DNA from: Caballeronia arvi
GTDB lineage: Bacteria; Pseudomonadota; Gammaproteobacteria; Burkholderiales; Burkholderiaceae
NCBI RefSeq assembly: GCF_001544695.2
Contig: NZ_FCOM02000028.1
Location: forward strand, 1-64,000
DNA length: 64,000 nt
Direction of reading: 5' to 3'
Shown here piece by piece: positions 24,479 to 32,944 of this stretch (its first letter is position 1; every line of letters starts with the position of its first letter). The notes beneath the pieces are model-generated. The model had not been told where the DNA came from, did no database searches, and saw only the letters and a program-made list of their open reading frames with translations. A program made the position numbers and the translations under genes.

Positions 24479-25675
24479 GAGAAACACCATGAGCGTACTT
24501 CAACTGGACACTACCTTCCGTGGTTATCGTCGTGAAAACGGCCGCGTCGGCGTGCGTAATCACGTCATCATCCTTCCCGTGGACGATCTGTCCAACGCCG
24601 CCGCGATGGCCGTCGAAGCCGCGATCAAAGGCACGATGGCGATTCCGCATCCCTATGGCCGACTGCAGTTCGGCGCGGACCTCGACTTGCATTTCCGCAC
24701 GCTGATCGGCGCGGGCTCCAATCCGAACGTCGCGGCGGTGATCGTGATCGGCATCGAAGAAGGCTGGACCAAGCGCGTGGTCGACGGCATCGCCAAGTCG
24801 GGCAAGCCGGTGATGGGCTTCGGCATCGAACTGCACGGCGATCACGACACGATCATGCGTGCATCGAAGGCTGCGAAGGAGATGGTCCAGTACGCGACCG
24901 CGCTGGAGCGCGAGGAATGCCCGATCAGCGAGCTGTGGGTATCGACCAAATGCGGCGAGTCGGACACGACTTCCGGCTGCGGCGCGAACCCGACCGTCGG
25001 CAACGCATTCGACAAGCTCTATGGTCTCGGCAACACGCTCGTGTTCGGCGAGACGTCGGAACTCACCGGCGGCGAGCAGATCGTCGCGGCACGCTGCGCG
25101 AATAACGGCGTGCGCGAGCGCTTCCAGTTCATGTTCGACCGCTATCAGGACATGATCAACCGCTGGAAGACGGACGACCTCTCCGAATCGCAGCCGACCA
25201 AGGGCAACATTGCGGGCGGCCTGACGACCATCGAAGAGAAGGCGCTCGGCAACATCCAGAAGATCGGCAAGAAGTGCATGGTCGACGGCGTGCTCGACAA
25301 AGCGGAAGAGCCGACGCATTCGGGCCTGTGGTTCATGGATTCGTCGTCGGCCGCGGCGGAAATGGTGACGCTGTGCGCGGCATCGGGCTTCGCGGTGCAT
25401 TTCTTCCCGACGGGGCAGGGCAACGTGATCGGCAATGCGATCGTGCCGGTCATCAAGATCTGCGCGAATCCGCGCACGGTCCGCACGATGGGCGAGCACA
25501 TCGATGTGGATGTGTCCGGCATCCTGCAACGCGAGCAGAACCTCGATCAAACCGGCGACAAGCTGCTCGACTGCATGCTCGCCACGGCCAACGGCCGCTG
25601 GACCGCCGCCGAAACGCTCGGCCATCGCGAGTTCGTGCTCACGCGTCTGTTCGAAAGCGCGTAACGAAAGCGCAT
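24479..25675 (+). repeat. 1.2-kb near-identical direct repeat, unit 2 (suyB copy 2)
   Basis: This is the partner of 15669-16865. The boundaries fall a few bases outside the suyB coding region on both sides, while the neighbouring suyA genes are clearly diverged. Long direct repeats like these can recombine and would delete or duplicate the 8.8 kb between them. Confidence 0.9.
24489..25664 (+). CDS. suyB: UxaA/SuyB-type lyase large subunit, copy 2
   Basis: This 391-residue protein has 386 residues identical to copy 1 at 15679. The Cys-rich family motifs (STKCGESDTTSGCGANPTVG and others) are all kept, so both copies look functional. With the preceding small subunit it should form an iron-dependent lyase of the sulfolactate sulfo-lyase/altronate dehydratase family. 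Downstream are a dicarboxylate-type symporter and a ComC-like dehydrogenase, which strengthens the sulfolactate reading for this copy. Confidence 0.8.
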   Translation: MSVLQLDTTFRGYRRENGRVGVRNHVIILPVDDLSNAAAMAVEAAIKGTMAIPHPYGRLQFGADLDLHFRTLIGAGSNPNVAAVIVIGIEEGWTKRVVDGIAKSGKPVMGFGIELHGDHDTIMRASKAAKEMVQYATALEREECPISELWVSTKCGESDTTSGCGANPTVGNAFDKLYGLGNTLVFGETSELTGGEQIVAARCANNGVRERFQFMFDRYQDMINRWKTDDLSESQPTKGNIAGGLTTIEEKALGNIQKIGKKCMVDGVLDKAEEPTHSGLWFMDSSSAAAEMVTLCAASGFAVHFFPTGQGNVIGNAIVPVIKICANPRTVRTMGEHIDVDVSGILQREQNLDQTGDKLLDCMLATANGRWTAAETLGHREFVLTRLFESA

Positions 25676-25803
25676 AAGCGGCAAAAGCAATCCGCAGTCC
25701 CCGCCCGGTGCGCGCGCCGGTTCGCGAGCCGTCGCAGAGCGGCCCCGGACCGGGTCCGCGCGCCCGTCGTCATCTTGCAGCAGCGAGTGGAGGAGGCACC
25801 ATC

Positions 25804-27111
25804 TTGCGCATGCTCAAGCATCTGTACGTCCAGGTTCTGATCGGCCTGGCCGCCGGCATTCTCGTCGGCTATCTCGCGCCCTCGCTCGGCGTTCAATTCA
25901 AGCCGCTCGGCGATACCTTCATCCGTCTGATCAAGATGCTCATCACGCTTCTGATCTTCTGCACGGTGTCGGTCGGTATCGCGCGCATGGAAAGCCTCAA
26001 GCAGGTCGGGCGCGTCGGCTTCAAGACGATTCTGTATTTCGAGGTCGTGACGACGATCGCGCTGATCATCGGTTTGATCGTCGCCAACGTCGTGCATCCG
26101 GGCGCAGGGCTCGATATCGATCCGAAGACGCTCGATGCCGGCGCGGTCTCGCATTTCGTCACGGAAGTGCATACGGCCGAGCACAGGAGCCTGCTCGAAG
26201 AACTCGTGCCGAATTCGGTCGTCGGCGCGTTCGCGCGTGGCGACCTGTTGCAGGTGCTACTGTTTTCCGTGCTGTTCGGCGTCGCGTTGTCGCTGATGTC
26301 CGAGCGCAGCAAGGTGCTGGCGCTTGGCATCGAGCAATTGGGCGACGCGCTGATGCGCATCGTCGAGATGATCATGCGGCTCGCGCCGCTGGGCGCATTC
26401 GGCGCGATCGCGTTCACGGTCGGCAAGTACGGCATCGGCGCGTTGCAGCAGCTCGGCTTGCTGATCCTGTGCTTCTATGTGACGAGCATTTTGTTCGTCG
26501 TGCTCGTGCTCGGCACCGCTTGCCGATGGGCGGGCGTGAGCCTGTGGCCCTTGCTGCGCTATCTGCGAGAAGAGCTTCTGATCGTGCTCGGCACCTCGAC
26601 GACGGAATCCGTGCTGCCGCGTCTGATGGAAAAACTCGAACGGCTCGGCTGTCCGAAATCGGTCGTCGGTCTCGTGCTGCCAACCGGCTATTCGTTCAAT
26701 CTCGACGGCGCCGCCATCTATCTGACGATGACCTCGCTCTTCATCGCGCAGGCGACCAATACGCATCTCACGCTCACGCAGCAACTCGGACTGCTCGCCA
26801 TCCTGCTCGTCACGTCGAAGGGCGGGGCGGGCGTTGCGGGCGCGGCGCTGGTCGCACTGACGGCCACGCTGTCCTCGCACAACATCATTCCGGTGGCGGG
26901 CATCACGCTCATCATCGGTATCGACCGGGTGCTCAACGAGATACGCGCGCTTGTCAACATGATCGGCAATGCGGTCGCGACGCTCGTGGTCGCGCGCTGG
27001 GAAGGCGTGCTGGACGTCGACACGGCGCGTGCCATACTCGCCGATCCACGCGCCGCTCGCGAAGAGGAGGCGCGCATTCTGATCGAACCCGTGCAGGACA
27101 TGCAGAAATGA
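25804..27111 (+). CDS. DAACS-family dicarboxylate:cation symporter, second
   Basis: This 435-residue membrane protein is of the DctA/GltP family. It has LKHLYVQVLIGLAAGILVGY, STTESVLPRLMEKLERLGCP, PTGYSFNLDGAAIYLTMTSL and VNMIGNAVATLVVARWEG. The TTG at 25804 is taken as start because AGGAGG at 25791-25796 is 7 nt away; an ATG at 25810 is 13 nt away. It is clearly more distant from the other two symporters than they are from each other, for example AAIYLTMTSLFIAQA where they have TCVAQVICA. It shares an ATGA overlap with the ComC-like gene, so import and oxidation of its substrate are coupled. Sulfolactate is a plausible cargo. Confidence 0.88.
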   Translation: MRMLKHLYVQVLIGLAAGILVGYLAPSLGVQFKPLGDTFIRLIKMLITLLIFCTVSVGIARMESLKQVGRVGFKTILYFEVVTTIALIIGLIVANVVHPGAGLDIDPKTLDAGAVSHFVTEVHTAEHRSLLEELVPNSVVGAFARGDLLQVLLFSVLFGVALSLMSERSKVLALGIEQLGDALMRIVEMIMRLAPLGAFGAIAFTVGKYGIGALQQLGLLILCFYVTSILFVVLVLGTACRWAGVSLWPLLRYLREELLIVLGTSTTESVLPRLMEKLERLGCPKSVVGLVLPTGYSFNLDGAAIYLTMTSLFIAQATNTHLTLTQQLGLLAILLVTSKGGAGVAGAALVALTATLSSHNIIPVAGITLIIGIDRVLNEIRALVNMIGNAVATLVVARWEGVLDVDTARAILADPRAAREEEARILIEPVQDMQK

Positions 27112-28142
27112 ACGCAACCGACGACATCATCCTCAAACCCACGGCACTGCACACGCTTGCGCGCAGGGCCTTGCTCGCAGCCGGTGCGACCGACGCCGGC
27201 GCCGAAGCCGCCGCGAAAGCGCTCGTCTATGCAGACGCACGCGGACTCTCGTCACACGGCGTCGCGCGTTTGCCGATGTACCTCGCGCAGTTGCGCAACG
27301 GCCGCGTGGATGGGGCGGCGAAGCCCGTCATCGTGCGCGACAAAGGCGCTGCGTTTCTCGTCGATGCCGCCGATGGCCTCGCGTTCGGCGCATGCGAACT
27401 GGCCGTCGCGACCGGCATCGAGCGTGCGCGCACCTTCGGCACGGCGGCGGCGAGCGTGACGCGCAGTCATCACTTCGGCGCGGGTGCGTACCACCTCGAA
27501 GCGGTCGGCGCGGCGGGACTGGTCGGCCTCGCGTTCAGCAACGCGCCCGGTTCGATGCCCGTGTGGGGCGGCACGCGTCCGTTGCTCGGCACCAATCCGA
27601 TCGCCGCGGTGTTTCCCCGTGCCAACGCCGCGCCGCTGATGATCGACTTGTCCTTGTCGCAGGTCGCGCGCGGCAAGATCATGGTCGCTGCGCGCGACGG
27701 CAAGCCGATCCCCGAAGGCTGGGCCACGACCGCCGACGGCCAGCCGACCACCGATGCCCGCGCCGCGCTCAACGGCATGATGCTGCCCTTCGGCGGCGCG
27801 AAGGGCGCGGTGCTTGCCCTGATGGTCGAACTGCTCGCGGCGGCGCTGTCGGGCGCGCAATTCGGTTCGGAAGCGGGCTCGTTTCTGACCGAAGACGGTC
27901 CGCGCTCGGGCGTCGGGCATCTGTTCTGGCTGCTCGACCCGGACGCGCTCGCGGGATCACGCGTCTATCAGCAGCGCATCGAAACGCTGATCGAACTGAT
28001 GCTCGTGGACGACGACGTCCGCTTGCCGGGCGATCGCCGCCATGAGATCGCGGCGGCGAGCGAACGCGACGGCATCGCGCTCGACCGCAAGCTGTTCGAA
28101 CAACTTCAGGCGCTCGCCAGCAACAACGCCGACGCGATCTGA
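27108..28142 (+). CDS. comC: Ldh2/malate dehydrogenase family, ComC-like (R)-sulfolactate dehydrogenase candidate
   Basis: This 344-residue NAD(P)-dependent oxidoreductase of the non-Rossmann LDH2/MDG2 family is recognised by 'DARGLSSHGVARLPMYL', VTRSHHFGAGAYHLEAVGAA, 'GGTRPLLGTNPIA' and 'FGGAKGAVLALMVELLA'. The family includes malate, ureidoglycolate and sulfolactate dehydrogenases; ComC interconverts sulfopyruvate and (R)-sulfolactate. It overlaps the symporter gene (ATGA) and lies downstream of suyAB, and in known sulfolactate degraders ComC supplies the R-isomer to SuyAB. The partner (S)-sulfolactate dehydrogenase SlcC was not seen. The substrate is inferred from context. Confidence 0.72.
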   Translation: MNATDDIILKPTALHTLARRALLAAGATDAGAEAAAKALVYADARGLSSHGVARLPMYLAQLRNGRVDGAAKPVIVRDKGAAFLVDAADGLAFGACELAVATGIERARTFGTAAASVTRSHHFGAGAYHLEAVGAAGLVGLAFSNAPGSMPVWGGTRPLLGTNPIAAVFPRANAAPLMIDLSLSQVARGKIMVAARDGKPIPEGWATTADGQPTTDARAALNGMMLPFGGAKGAVLALMVELLAAALSGAQFGSEAGSFLTEDGPRSGVGHLFWLLDPDALAGSRVYQQRIETLIELMLVDDDVRLPGDRRHEIAAASERDGIALDRKLFEQLQALASNNADAI

Positions 28143-28229
28143 AAGCACGACGAGATTACGCACGACGCATTCATCTTCTTCCCCATAGCGACATCGATAC
28201 AGGCGCCTTCAGGACGCCCGGAGACAAGC

Positions 28230-29501
28230 ATGCGCAAGATCTTTCGTCAGATTTACGTGCAGGTCCTCATCGCAATCGTGGCGGGCGCGCTGCTCGGGCA
28301 TTACTTTCCTCACGCGGGGCAGAGTGTCGCGCCTTTGAGCACGGCGTTCATCAAGCTGGTGAAGATGGTGACCGGGCCGTTGATCTTCGTGACTATCGTG
28401 CTCGGCGCGAAGGAAATGGGCGGCGCGGGCGCGCTGGGCCGCATCGGCGGAAAGTCGATCATTCTGTTCGAAGTCACGACGACCATCGCGCTGTTGATGG
28501 GCCTTTGGGCCGTGAACACCATTCAGCCGGGCGCGGGGCTCAATCTGACGCCGGCTTCCATCGACGCGAGCGTGCTGTCGGGCTATGAACGCTCGATGCA
28601 CGACACGGGCGGCATCACCGGCTTCCTGCTGAACATCATTCCGGATAGCGCGGTGTCGGCGTTCGCGCATGCGGACATGCTCCAGGTCGTGCTGTTCTCC
28701 GCGCTGTTTGCGATCGGCCTCTCGCATGCGGGCAAGGCCGGCGAGACCGCGTACAAGTTCTTCGAAGGCATCGGCGCGGCGCTGTTCGGCATCGTGCGCA
28801 TCGTCATGCGGCTCGCGCCCATCGGCGCGTTCGGCGCGATGGGCTACGCCGTCGGCAAGTTCGGTTTCGGCACCATGAACTCGCTGATGATGCTGCTTCT
28901 CACCGTCTATGCCGCGACGCTCGCCTATATCGTGCTGGTGCTCGGCGGCATCTGCATGATGTGCGATGTCAGCCTGTGGCGCCTGCTCAAGTACATTCGC
29001 GGCGAAATCCTGCTGGTGATCGCGACGGTGTCGTCCGAAGCCGCGTTTCCGCAGCTCGTCAGAAAGCTTGAAGCGCTTGGCTGCCCGAGCGGTGTCGTCG
29101 GTGTCGTGATGCCGATGGGCTATACGTTCAATCTCGCGGGCACGTGCGTGGCGCAGGTGATCTGCGCGGTGTTCATCGCGCAGGCGTTCGGCATTCAGTT
29201 GTCGGTTGCGGAGCAGGCCGTGCTGGTCGGCATTTCGATGCTGACGTCGAAGGGCATGGCGGGCGTCGCGGGCGCGAGCTTCATCACGCTGCTCGCTACG
29301 CTTGCGGCGTTCAAGCACATTCCGATCGAAGGCGCGGCCATCGTGCTGGGTGTCGATCGCTTCATCGCCGAAGTCCGGGCGACGACGAACATGATTGGCA
29401 ACGCCGTCGCCACCGTGGCCGTCGCGCATTGGGAGCGTCAGCGCGACGACGTCTGCATGCGCGAAACGCTGGGCATGCCGCCCAAAGCGGTCACGCGATG
29501 A
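28230..29501 (+). CDS. DAACS-family symporter, third, with an altered cation-site motif
   Basis: This 423-residue paralogue of the first symporter has the same length and the same phrases (QIYVQVLIAI at the start, 'TNMIGNAVATVAVAHWE' at the end). The conserved cation-binding motif that reads GYSFNLDGT in the first copy is GYTFNLAGTCVAQV here: the Asp is replaced by Ala. In the archaeal homologue GltPh this Asp belongs to a Na+ site. The protein may use a different ion, transport by exchange, or be impaired. It is 87 bp after the ComC-like gene and probably in the same operon. The LacI regulator converges from the other strand. Confidence 0.88.
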   Translation: MRKIFRQIYVQVLIAIVAGALLGHYFPHAGQSVAPLSTAFIKLVKMVTGPLIFVTIVLGAKEMGGAGALGRIGGKSIILFEVTTTIALLMGLWAVNTIQPGAGLNLTPASIDASVLSGYERSMHDTGGITGFLLNIIPDSAVSAFAHADMLQVVLFSALFAIGLSHAGKAGETAYKFFEGIGAALFGIVRIVMRLAPIGAFGAMGYAVGKFGFGTMNSLMMLLLTVYAATLAYIVLVLGGICMMCDVSLWRLLKYIRGEILLVIATVSSEAAFPQLVRKLEALGCPSGVVGVVMPMGYTFNLAGTCVAQVICAVFIAQAFGIQLSVAEQAVLVGISMLTSKGMAGVAGASFITLLATLAAFKHIPIEGAAIVLGVDRFIAEVRATTNMIGNAVATVAVAHWERQRDDVCMRETLGMPPKAVTR

Positions 29502-29509
29502 AGCGGAGT

Positions 29510-30565
29510 TCAGTTCGGCGCGGGTCCGCTCGTGCCGCGCACGACGAGTTCGATCGGCAGGCACGCATTGTCCGGCGCCTGTCCCGTTGCGAGCCATTCG
29601 AGCAAGGTGGACGCCGCGCGCTGTCCGAGTTCGTAGGTCGGCAAGAGCACGGTGGACAGGCCCGGCGTGATCTGCGAGGAAATCGGCAGATTGTCGCAAC
29701 CGACGATGGACAACGCATGCGGCACGTCGATCTTCATCGATTGCGCTTCGAAGAGCGCGCCGAGCGCGAGCACGTCGTTGCCGCAGAACACGGCAGTCGG
29801 ACGCGGCCGCAGTTGCATCAGATGCTTGAGCCCGGCACGGCCGCCGTCGAAGCCGAAAGGCTGTTCAATGAGGTTGGCCTCTGGCAAGCGCACGCCGGCT
29901 TCGGCCAGCGCGGTGCGAAAGCCATCGACCCGATGCCGGGCCCGATCGTTATGACGGGTCACGCCGGAAATCATGCCGAACGTCCGATGGCCGAGCGAAA
30001 GCAAATGCTCTGCCGCGAGCCTGCCGATCAACCGGTTATCGAAACCGATGAGCGGCGCCGTGGTGGTCAGTATCTCGCTCGCGGCAGCGGTGTTGGTCCA
30101 GGTGATCAGAACCGGAATCCGGCTCGCCCGCACCATGTCCCATGTTTCATGCGCGTGCTCGGCGCCGACGAGAACGAGCGCATCGACGGCGCGTTCGAGC
30201 AGCGCTCGCGCCGCTTCCGTCTCGGACGCGAGGCTGTACTCGTGCGCGGAAATCAGCAGCTGGTAGCCCGCGTTCGACAGCGTGCTCTGCAGCCCCTGAA
30301 CGGCGCGCGCGAAGATGGCGTTGTCGAGCGTCGGCACGATGGCGCCGACCATGCGCGCGCGGCCCGAAGCCAGGGCGCGGGCCGCGCCGTCGGGCACGTA
30401 GCCGAGCCGCGCGATCGCCTGCAGGATGCGCTCGCGCGTGTTGCCCTTCACCATGTCGGGATTCGACAGCGCCCGGGAGACGGTCGCCGTGGACACGCCA
30501 GCGAGTGCGGCTACGTCCGAAAGTCTCGGGCGTTCGACGCTGTTCGTTTCCAGTGCATCGTTCAT
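29510..30565 (-). CDS. LacI-family repressor of the HpsN-like operon
   Basis: This 351-residue protein has the LacI HTH RLSDVAALAGVSTATVSRAL, the hinge helix GAARALASGRARMVGAIVP and a type 1 periplasmic-binding-like effector domain. It is divergent from the HisD-like operon at 30803. Two identical 16-bp palindromes (ATGCAAGCGCTTGCAT), centred on CG as is usual for LacI/GalR operators, lie between the two genes. The first overlaps the likely transcription start of the operon. The inducer is presumably the substrate of that operon. Confidence 0.92.
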   Translation of the reverse strand: MNDALETNSVERPRLSDVAALAGVSTATVSRALSNPDMVKGNTRERILQAIARLGYVPDGAARALASGRARMVGAIVPTLDNAIFARAVQGLQSTLSNAGYQLLISAHEYSLASETEAARALLERAVDALVLVGAEHAHETWDMVRASRIPVLITWTNTAAASEILTTTAPLIGFDNRLIGRLAAEHLLSLGHRTFGMISGVTRHNDRARHRVDGFRTALAEAGVRLPEANLIEQPFGFDGGRAGLKHLMQLRPRPTAVFCGNDVLALGALFEAQSMKIDVPHALSIVGCDNLPISSQITPGLSTVLLPTYELGQRAASTLLEWLATGQAPDNACLPIELVVRGTSGPAPN

Positions 30566-30643
30566 CGAAAGAGTCCTGCGGTCATACGGTAATTGCCAGC
30601 ATCACATCGACGGGCGGGGAACGCTTCTAGGTATCAATACCGA

Positions 30644-30763
30644 TTCAATGTTCCACCAGAGTTTTTATTATAGATGCAAGCGCTTGCATTTTCATCCGCA
30701 GGCGACATGAGCTGCCGGAACGAGACCGGCTTATTTTTCTCCCAAAAATGCAAGCGCTTGCAT
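30644..30763 (+). promoter_or_regulatory. promoter with two LacI-type operators
   Basis: ATGCAAGCGCTTGCAT occurs at 30674-30689 and again at 30748-30763, 74 bp apart (about seven turns). A promoter TTCAAT (30644-30649), 16-bp spacer, TATTAT (30666-30671) puts transcription start at about 30678, inside the first operator. Steric block plus looping between the two sites would give tight repression. A GGTATCAATACC dyad at 30630-30641 lies just upstream. Confidence 0.8.
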
Positions 30764-30802
30764 TTCGGTGCGACCCAGGCGATCCCAACTCAGGAGCAGA
30801 CC

Positions 30803-32116
30803 ATGACGGCGTTTTATCTGAAGAAGGCCACCAAGACCCCGGAGACCGAAACCGCGACCGCGCAGCGCGTCGTCACGGAGATGCTCGCGGAAATCGAGGC
30901 CAGCGGCGAAGCGGCCGTGCGCGCCTATGCCAGCAAGCTGGACCACTGGAACGGGGACATCATCGTGCCGCGCGAGGAGATCGAGCGGCGCGCGCGTGAA
31001 GTGCCGCAGCACATTCGCGATGACATCGATTTTGCGGTGAAACAGGTGCATGACTTCGCGGTGGCGCAGCGGCGTTCGATCGAAGATTTCTCCGTCGAGC
31101 TGCATCCCGGCGTGACGGCCGGTCAGCGCGTGATTCCGGTCAATGTGGTCGGCTGCTATGCGCCGGCCGGACGGTATGCGCATATCGCATCGGCGTATAT
31201 GGGTGTGGCGACCGCCAAGGCAGCGGGAGTCAAGACCGTGATCGCGTGTTCGAGCCCGTTTCGTGGCGGCGGCATTCATCCCTACGTGCTCTACGGCTTC
31301 AAGGCGGCGGGCGCCGATGTGGTGATGACGCTCGGCGGCGTGCAGGCAATCGCGTCGATGGCGTTCGGTCTCTTCACGGGCAAGGCCGCCGATGTCGTCG
31401 TCGGGCCCGGCAACAAGTTCGTCGCGGAGGCCAAGCGCGCGTTGTTCGGCAAGGTCGGCATCGACGTGTTCGCGGGGCCTTCGGAAGTTGCCGTGATTGC
31501 GGATGACACGGCGGACCCGGCCATCGTCGCAAGCGATCTGGTCGGGCAGGCCGAACACGGCCATGAGTCGCCGGCATGGCTCTTCACCACGTCGAAAGCG
31601 CTTGCCGCCGAAGTCATGGCGCTAGTACCGCGCCTGATCGACGACCTCCCGCCGACCGCGCGCGATGCCGCGGCCGCAGCCTGGCGCGATTATGGCGAAG
31701 TGATCGTCTGCGACACCCGCGAGGAAGTGGTGGACGTGTCCGACCGTTACGCTTCAGAACATCTCGAAGTGCATGCCGCCGATCTCGACTGGTGGCCCGA
31801 AAACCTGACGTGTTACGGGTCGCTGTTCCTCGGCGAAGAAACCACCGTGGCTTTCGGAGACAAGACCAGCGGCCCCAATCACGTTCTGCCGACAAAGGGC
31901 GCGGCCCGCTACTCGGGCGGCCTTTCCGTCCATAAGTTCGTCAAGACGCTGACGTGGCAGCGCATGACGCGCGATGCGGCTCGTCGTATCGGCGAAGTGA
32001 CCGCGCGGATCTCACGGCTCGAAGGCATGGAAGCCCACGCGCGCACGGCGGACGACCGGCTCCGGAAGTACTTCCCGAACGAACAGTTCGAAAAGGGCGA
32101 TGCCGTACAAGTCTGA
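30803..32116 (+). CDS. hpsN: HisD-like dehydrogenase, HpsN candidate (sulfopropanediol 3-dehydrogenase)
   Basis: This 437-residue enzyme of the histidinol dehydrogenase fold keeps the zinc ligands and catalytic residues: Gln249, His252, Glu319-His320, Asp353 and His377. It is not in a his operon, and its C-terminal phrase 'TSGPNHVLPTKGAARYSGGLSVHKFVKT' belongs to the HpsN/sulfopropanediol dehydrogenase branch as I recall it. HpsN oxidises (R)-2,3-dihydroxypropane-1-sulfonate to (R)-sulfolactate with 2 NAD+. CAGGAG precedes the ATG at 30803. The operon continues with an SDR, an MFS transporter and a zinc alcohol dehydrogenase, the same set of functions as hpsO, hpsU and hpsP. Other polyol substrates are possible. 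Confidence 0.75.
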   Translation: MTAFYLKKATKTPETETATAQRVVTEMLAEIEASGEAAVRAYASKLDHWNGDIIVPREEIERRAREVPQHIRDDIDFAVKQVHDFAVAQRRSIEDFSVELHPGVTAGQRVIPVNVVGCYAPAGRYAHIASAYMGVATAKAAGVKTVIACSSPFRGGGIHPYVLYGFKAAGADVVMTLGGVQAIASMAFGLFTGKAADVVVGPGNKFVAEAKRALFGKVGIDVFAGPSEVAVIADDTADPAIVASDLVGQAEHGHESPAWLFTTSKALAAEVMALVPRLIDDLPPTARDAAAAAWRDYGEVIVCDTREEVVDVSDRYASEHLEVHAADLDWWPENLTCYGSLFLGEETTVAFGDKTSGPNHVLPTKGAARYSGGLSVHKFVKTLTWQRMTRDAARRIGEVTARISRLEGMEAHARTADDRLRKYFPNEQFEKGDAVQV

Positions 32117-32157
32117 GCCGGATTCGAGGCCGAAATGCACTTACGATGGAGTGATCG

Positions 32158-32925
32158 ATGGAACTCGCAGGCATGTTCAGTCTTGAAGGACGGGTTGCGC
32201 TCGTGACCGGAGGCAACGCGGGCATTGGCCTCGCGATTGCGAACGCTTTAGGGCGTGCCGGTGCGCGCGTCGTGCTGGCCGCCCGGCGTGAAGGCGCTTT
32301 ACGCGACGCCGCGGCCACGCTCGCGACACGGGGCATCGACGCGGGTTTCATCACCGCCGACATAAGCTTGCCCGAAGCCGCGATGCGTTGCGCGGACGAG
32401 GCGCTCGCGCAACACGGCCCGGTCGATATTCTGGTGAATGCGGCCGGCGTGAACCTGCGCCAGTCCTTCGCCGATGTCACGCCCGAGACATGGCAGACGC
32501 AGCTCGCGCTCCATCTGGGCGCGCCGTTTTTTCTCACGCAGAAGCTCGCGCCGCTCATGAAAGCACGCGGCTGGGGACGCATCATCAATATCGCGTCGCT
32601 GCAGTCGTATCGGGCGTTCGCCAACAGCGCGCCGTATGGCGCGGGGAAGGGCGGCGTCGTTCAGCTCACACGGGCGATCGCGCAGGAGTGGGGGCGGCAC
32701 GGCATCACCTGCAACGCCATCGGTCCGGGCTTTTTCCCGACTGCGCTCACCGCTTCCGTATTCGCGGATGAAGCGCTCGCGAACCGGCATGCCGAACAGA
32801 CCTGCCTCGGCCGCAACGGAAGACTGGAGGATATCGACGGTCTCGCCGTATTCCTCGCAAGCGATGCGTCCGGCTTTATCAGCGGTCAGACAATCATGAT
32901 CGACGGCGGCTACACCGCCCGTTGA
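32158..32925 (+). CDS. short-chain dehydrogenase, HpsO-like candidate
   Basis: This 255-residue classical SDR shows TGGNAGIGLAIA near residue 17, NAAG, the Ser in IINIASLQSY, the YGAGK catalytic Tyr/Lys and the end 'FISGQTIMIDGGYTAR'. The gluconate 5-dehydrogenase-like subgroup oxidises secondary alcohols. As second gene of the LacI-controlled operon it could be a DHPS 2-dehydrogenase that, with the zinc enzyme, converts (S)-DHPS into the R-isomer used by HpsN. It lies 41 bp after hpsN. The substrate is inferred. Confidence 0.88.
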   Translation: MELAGMFSLEGRVALVTGGNAGIGLAIANALGRAGARVVLAARREGALRDAAATLATRGIDAGFITADISLPEAAMRCADEALAQHGPVDILVNAAGVNLRQSFADVTPETWQTQLALHLGAPFFLTQKLAPLMKARGWGRIINIASLQSYRAFANSAPYGAGKGGVVQLTRAIAQEWGRHGITCNAIGPGFFPTALTASVFADEALANRHAEQTCLGRNGRLEDIDGLAVFLASDASGFISGQTIMIDGGYTAR

Positions 32926-32944
32926 TCGACAGGTGGAGACAAGC

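Noticed and set aside
15345..25675. Duplicated suyAB read as a composite transposon
   Set aside because: The repeated block is only the suyB coding region. There is no transposase, no terminal inverted repeat and no target duplication at its ends.
28209..29699. 496-codon minus-strand frame opposite the third symporter
   Set aside because: It is rich in His, Arg and Asp with no motif. The plus strand encodes a complete DAACS symporter with conserved residues.
30803..32116. HisD-like gene taken as biosynthetic histidinol dehydrogenase
   Set aside because: No other his gene is near. It is controlled by a LacI repressor and sits with SDR, MFS and alcohol dehydrogenase genes, and its C-terminal pattern fits the HpsN branch better.
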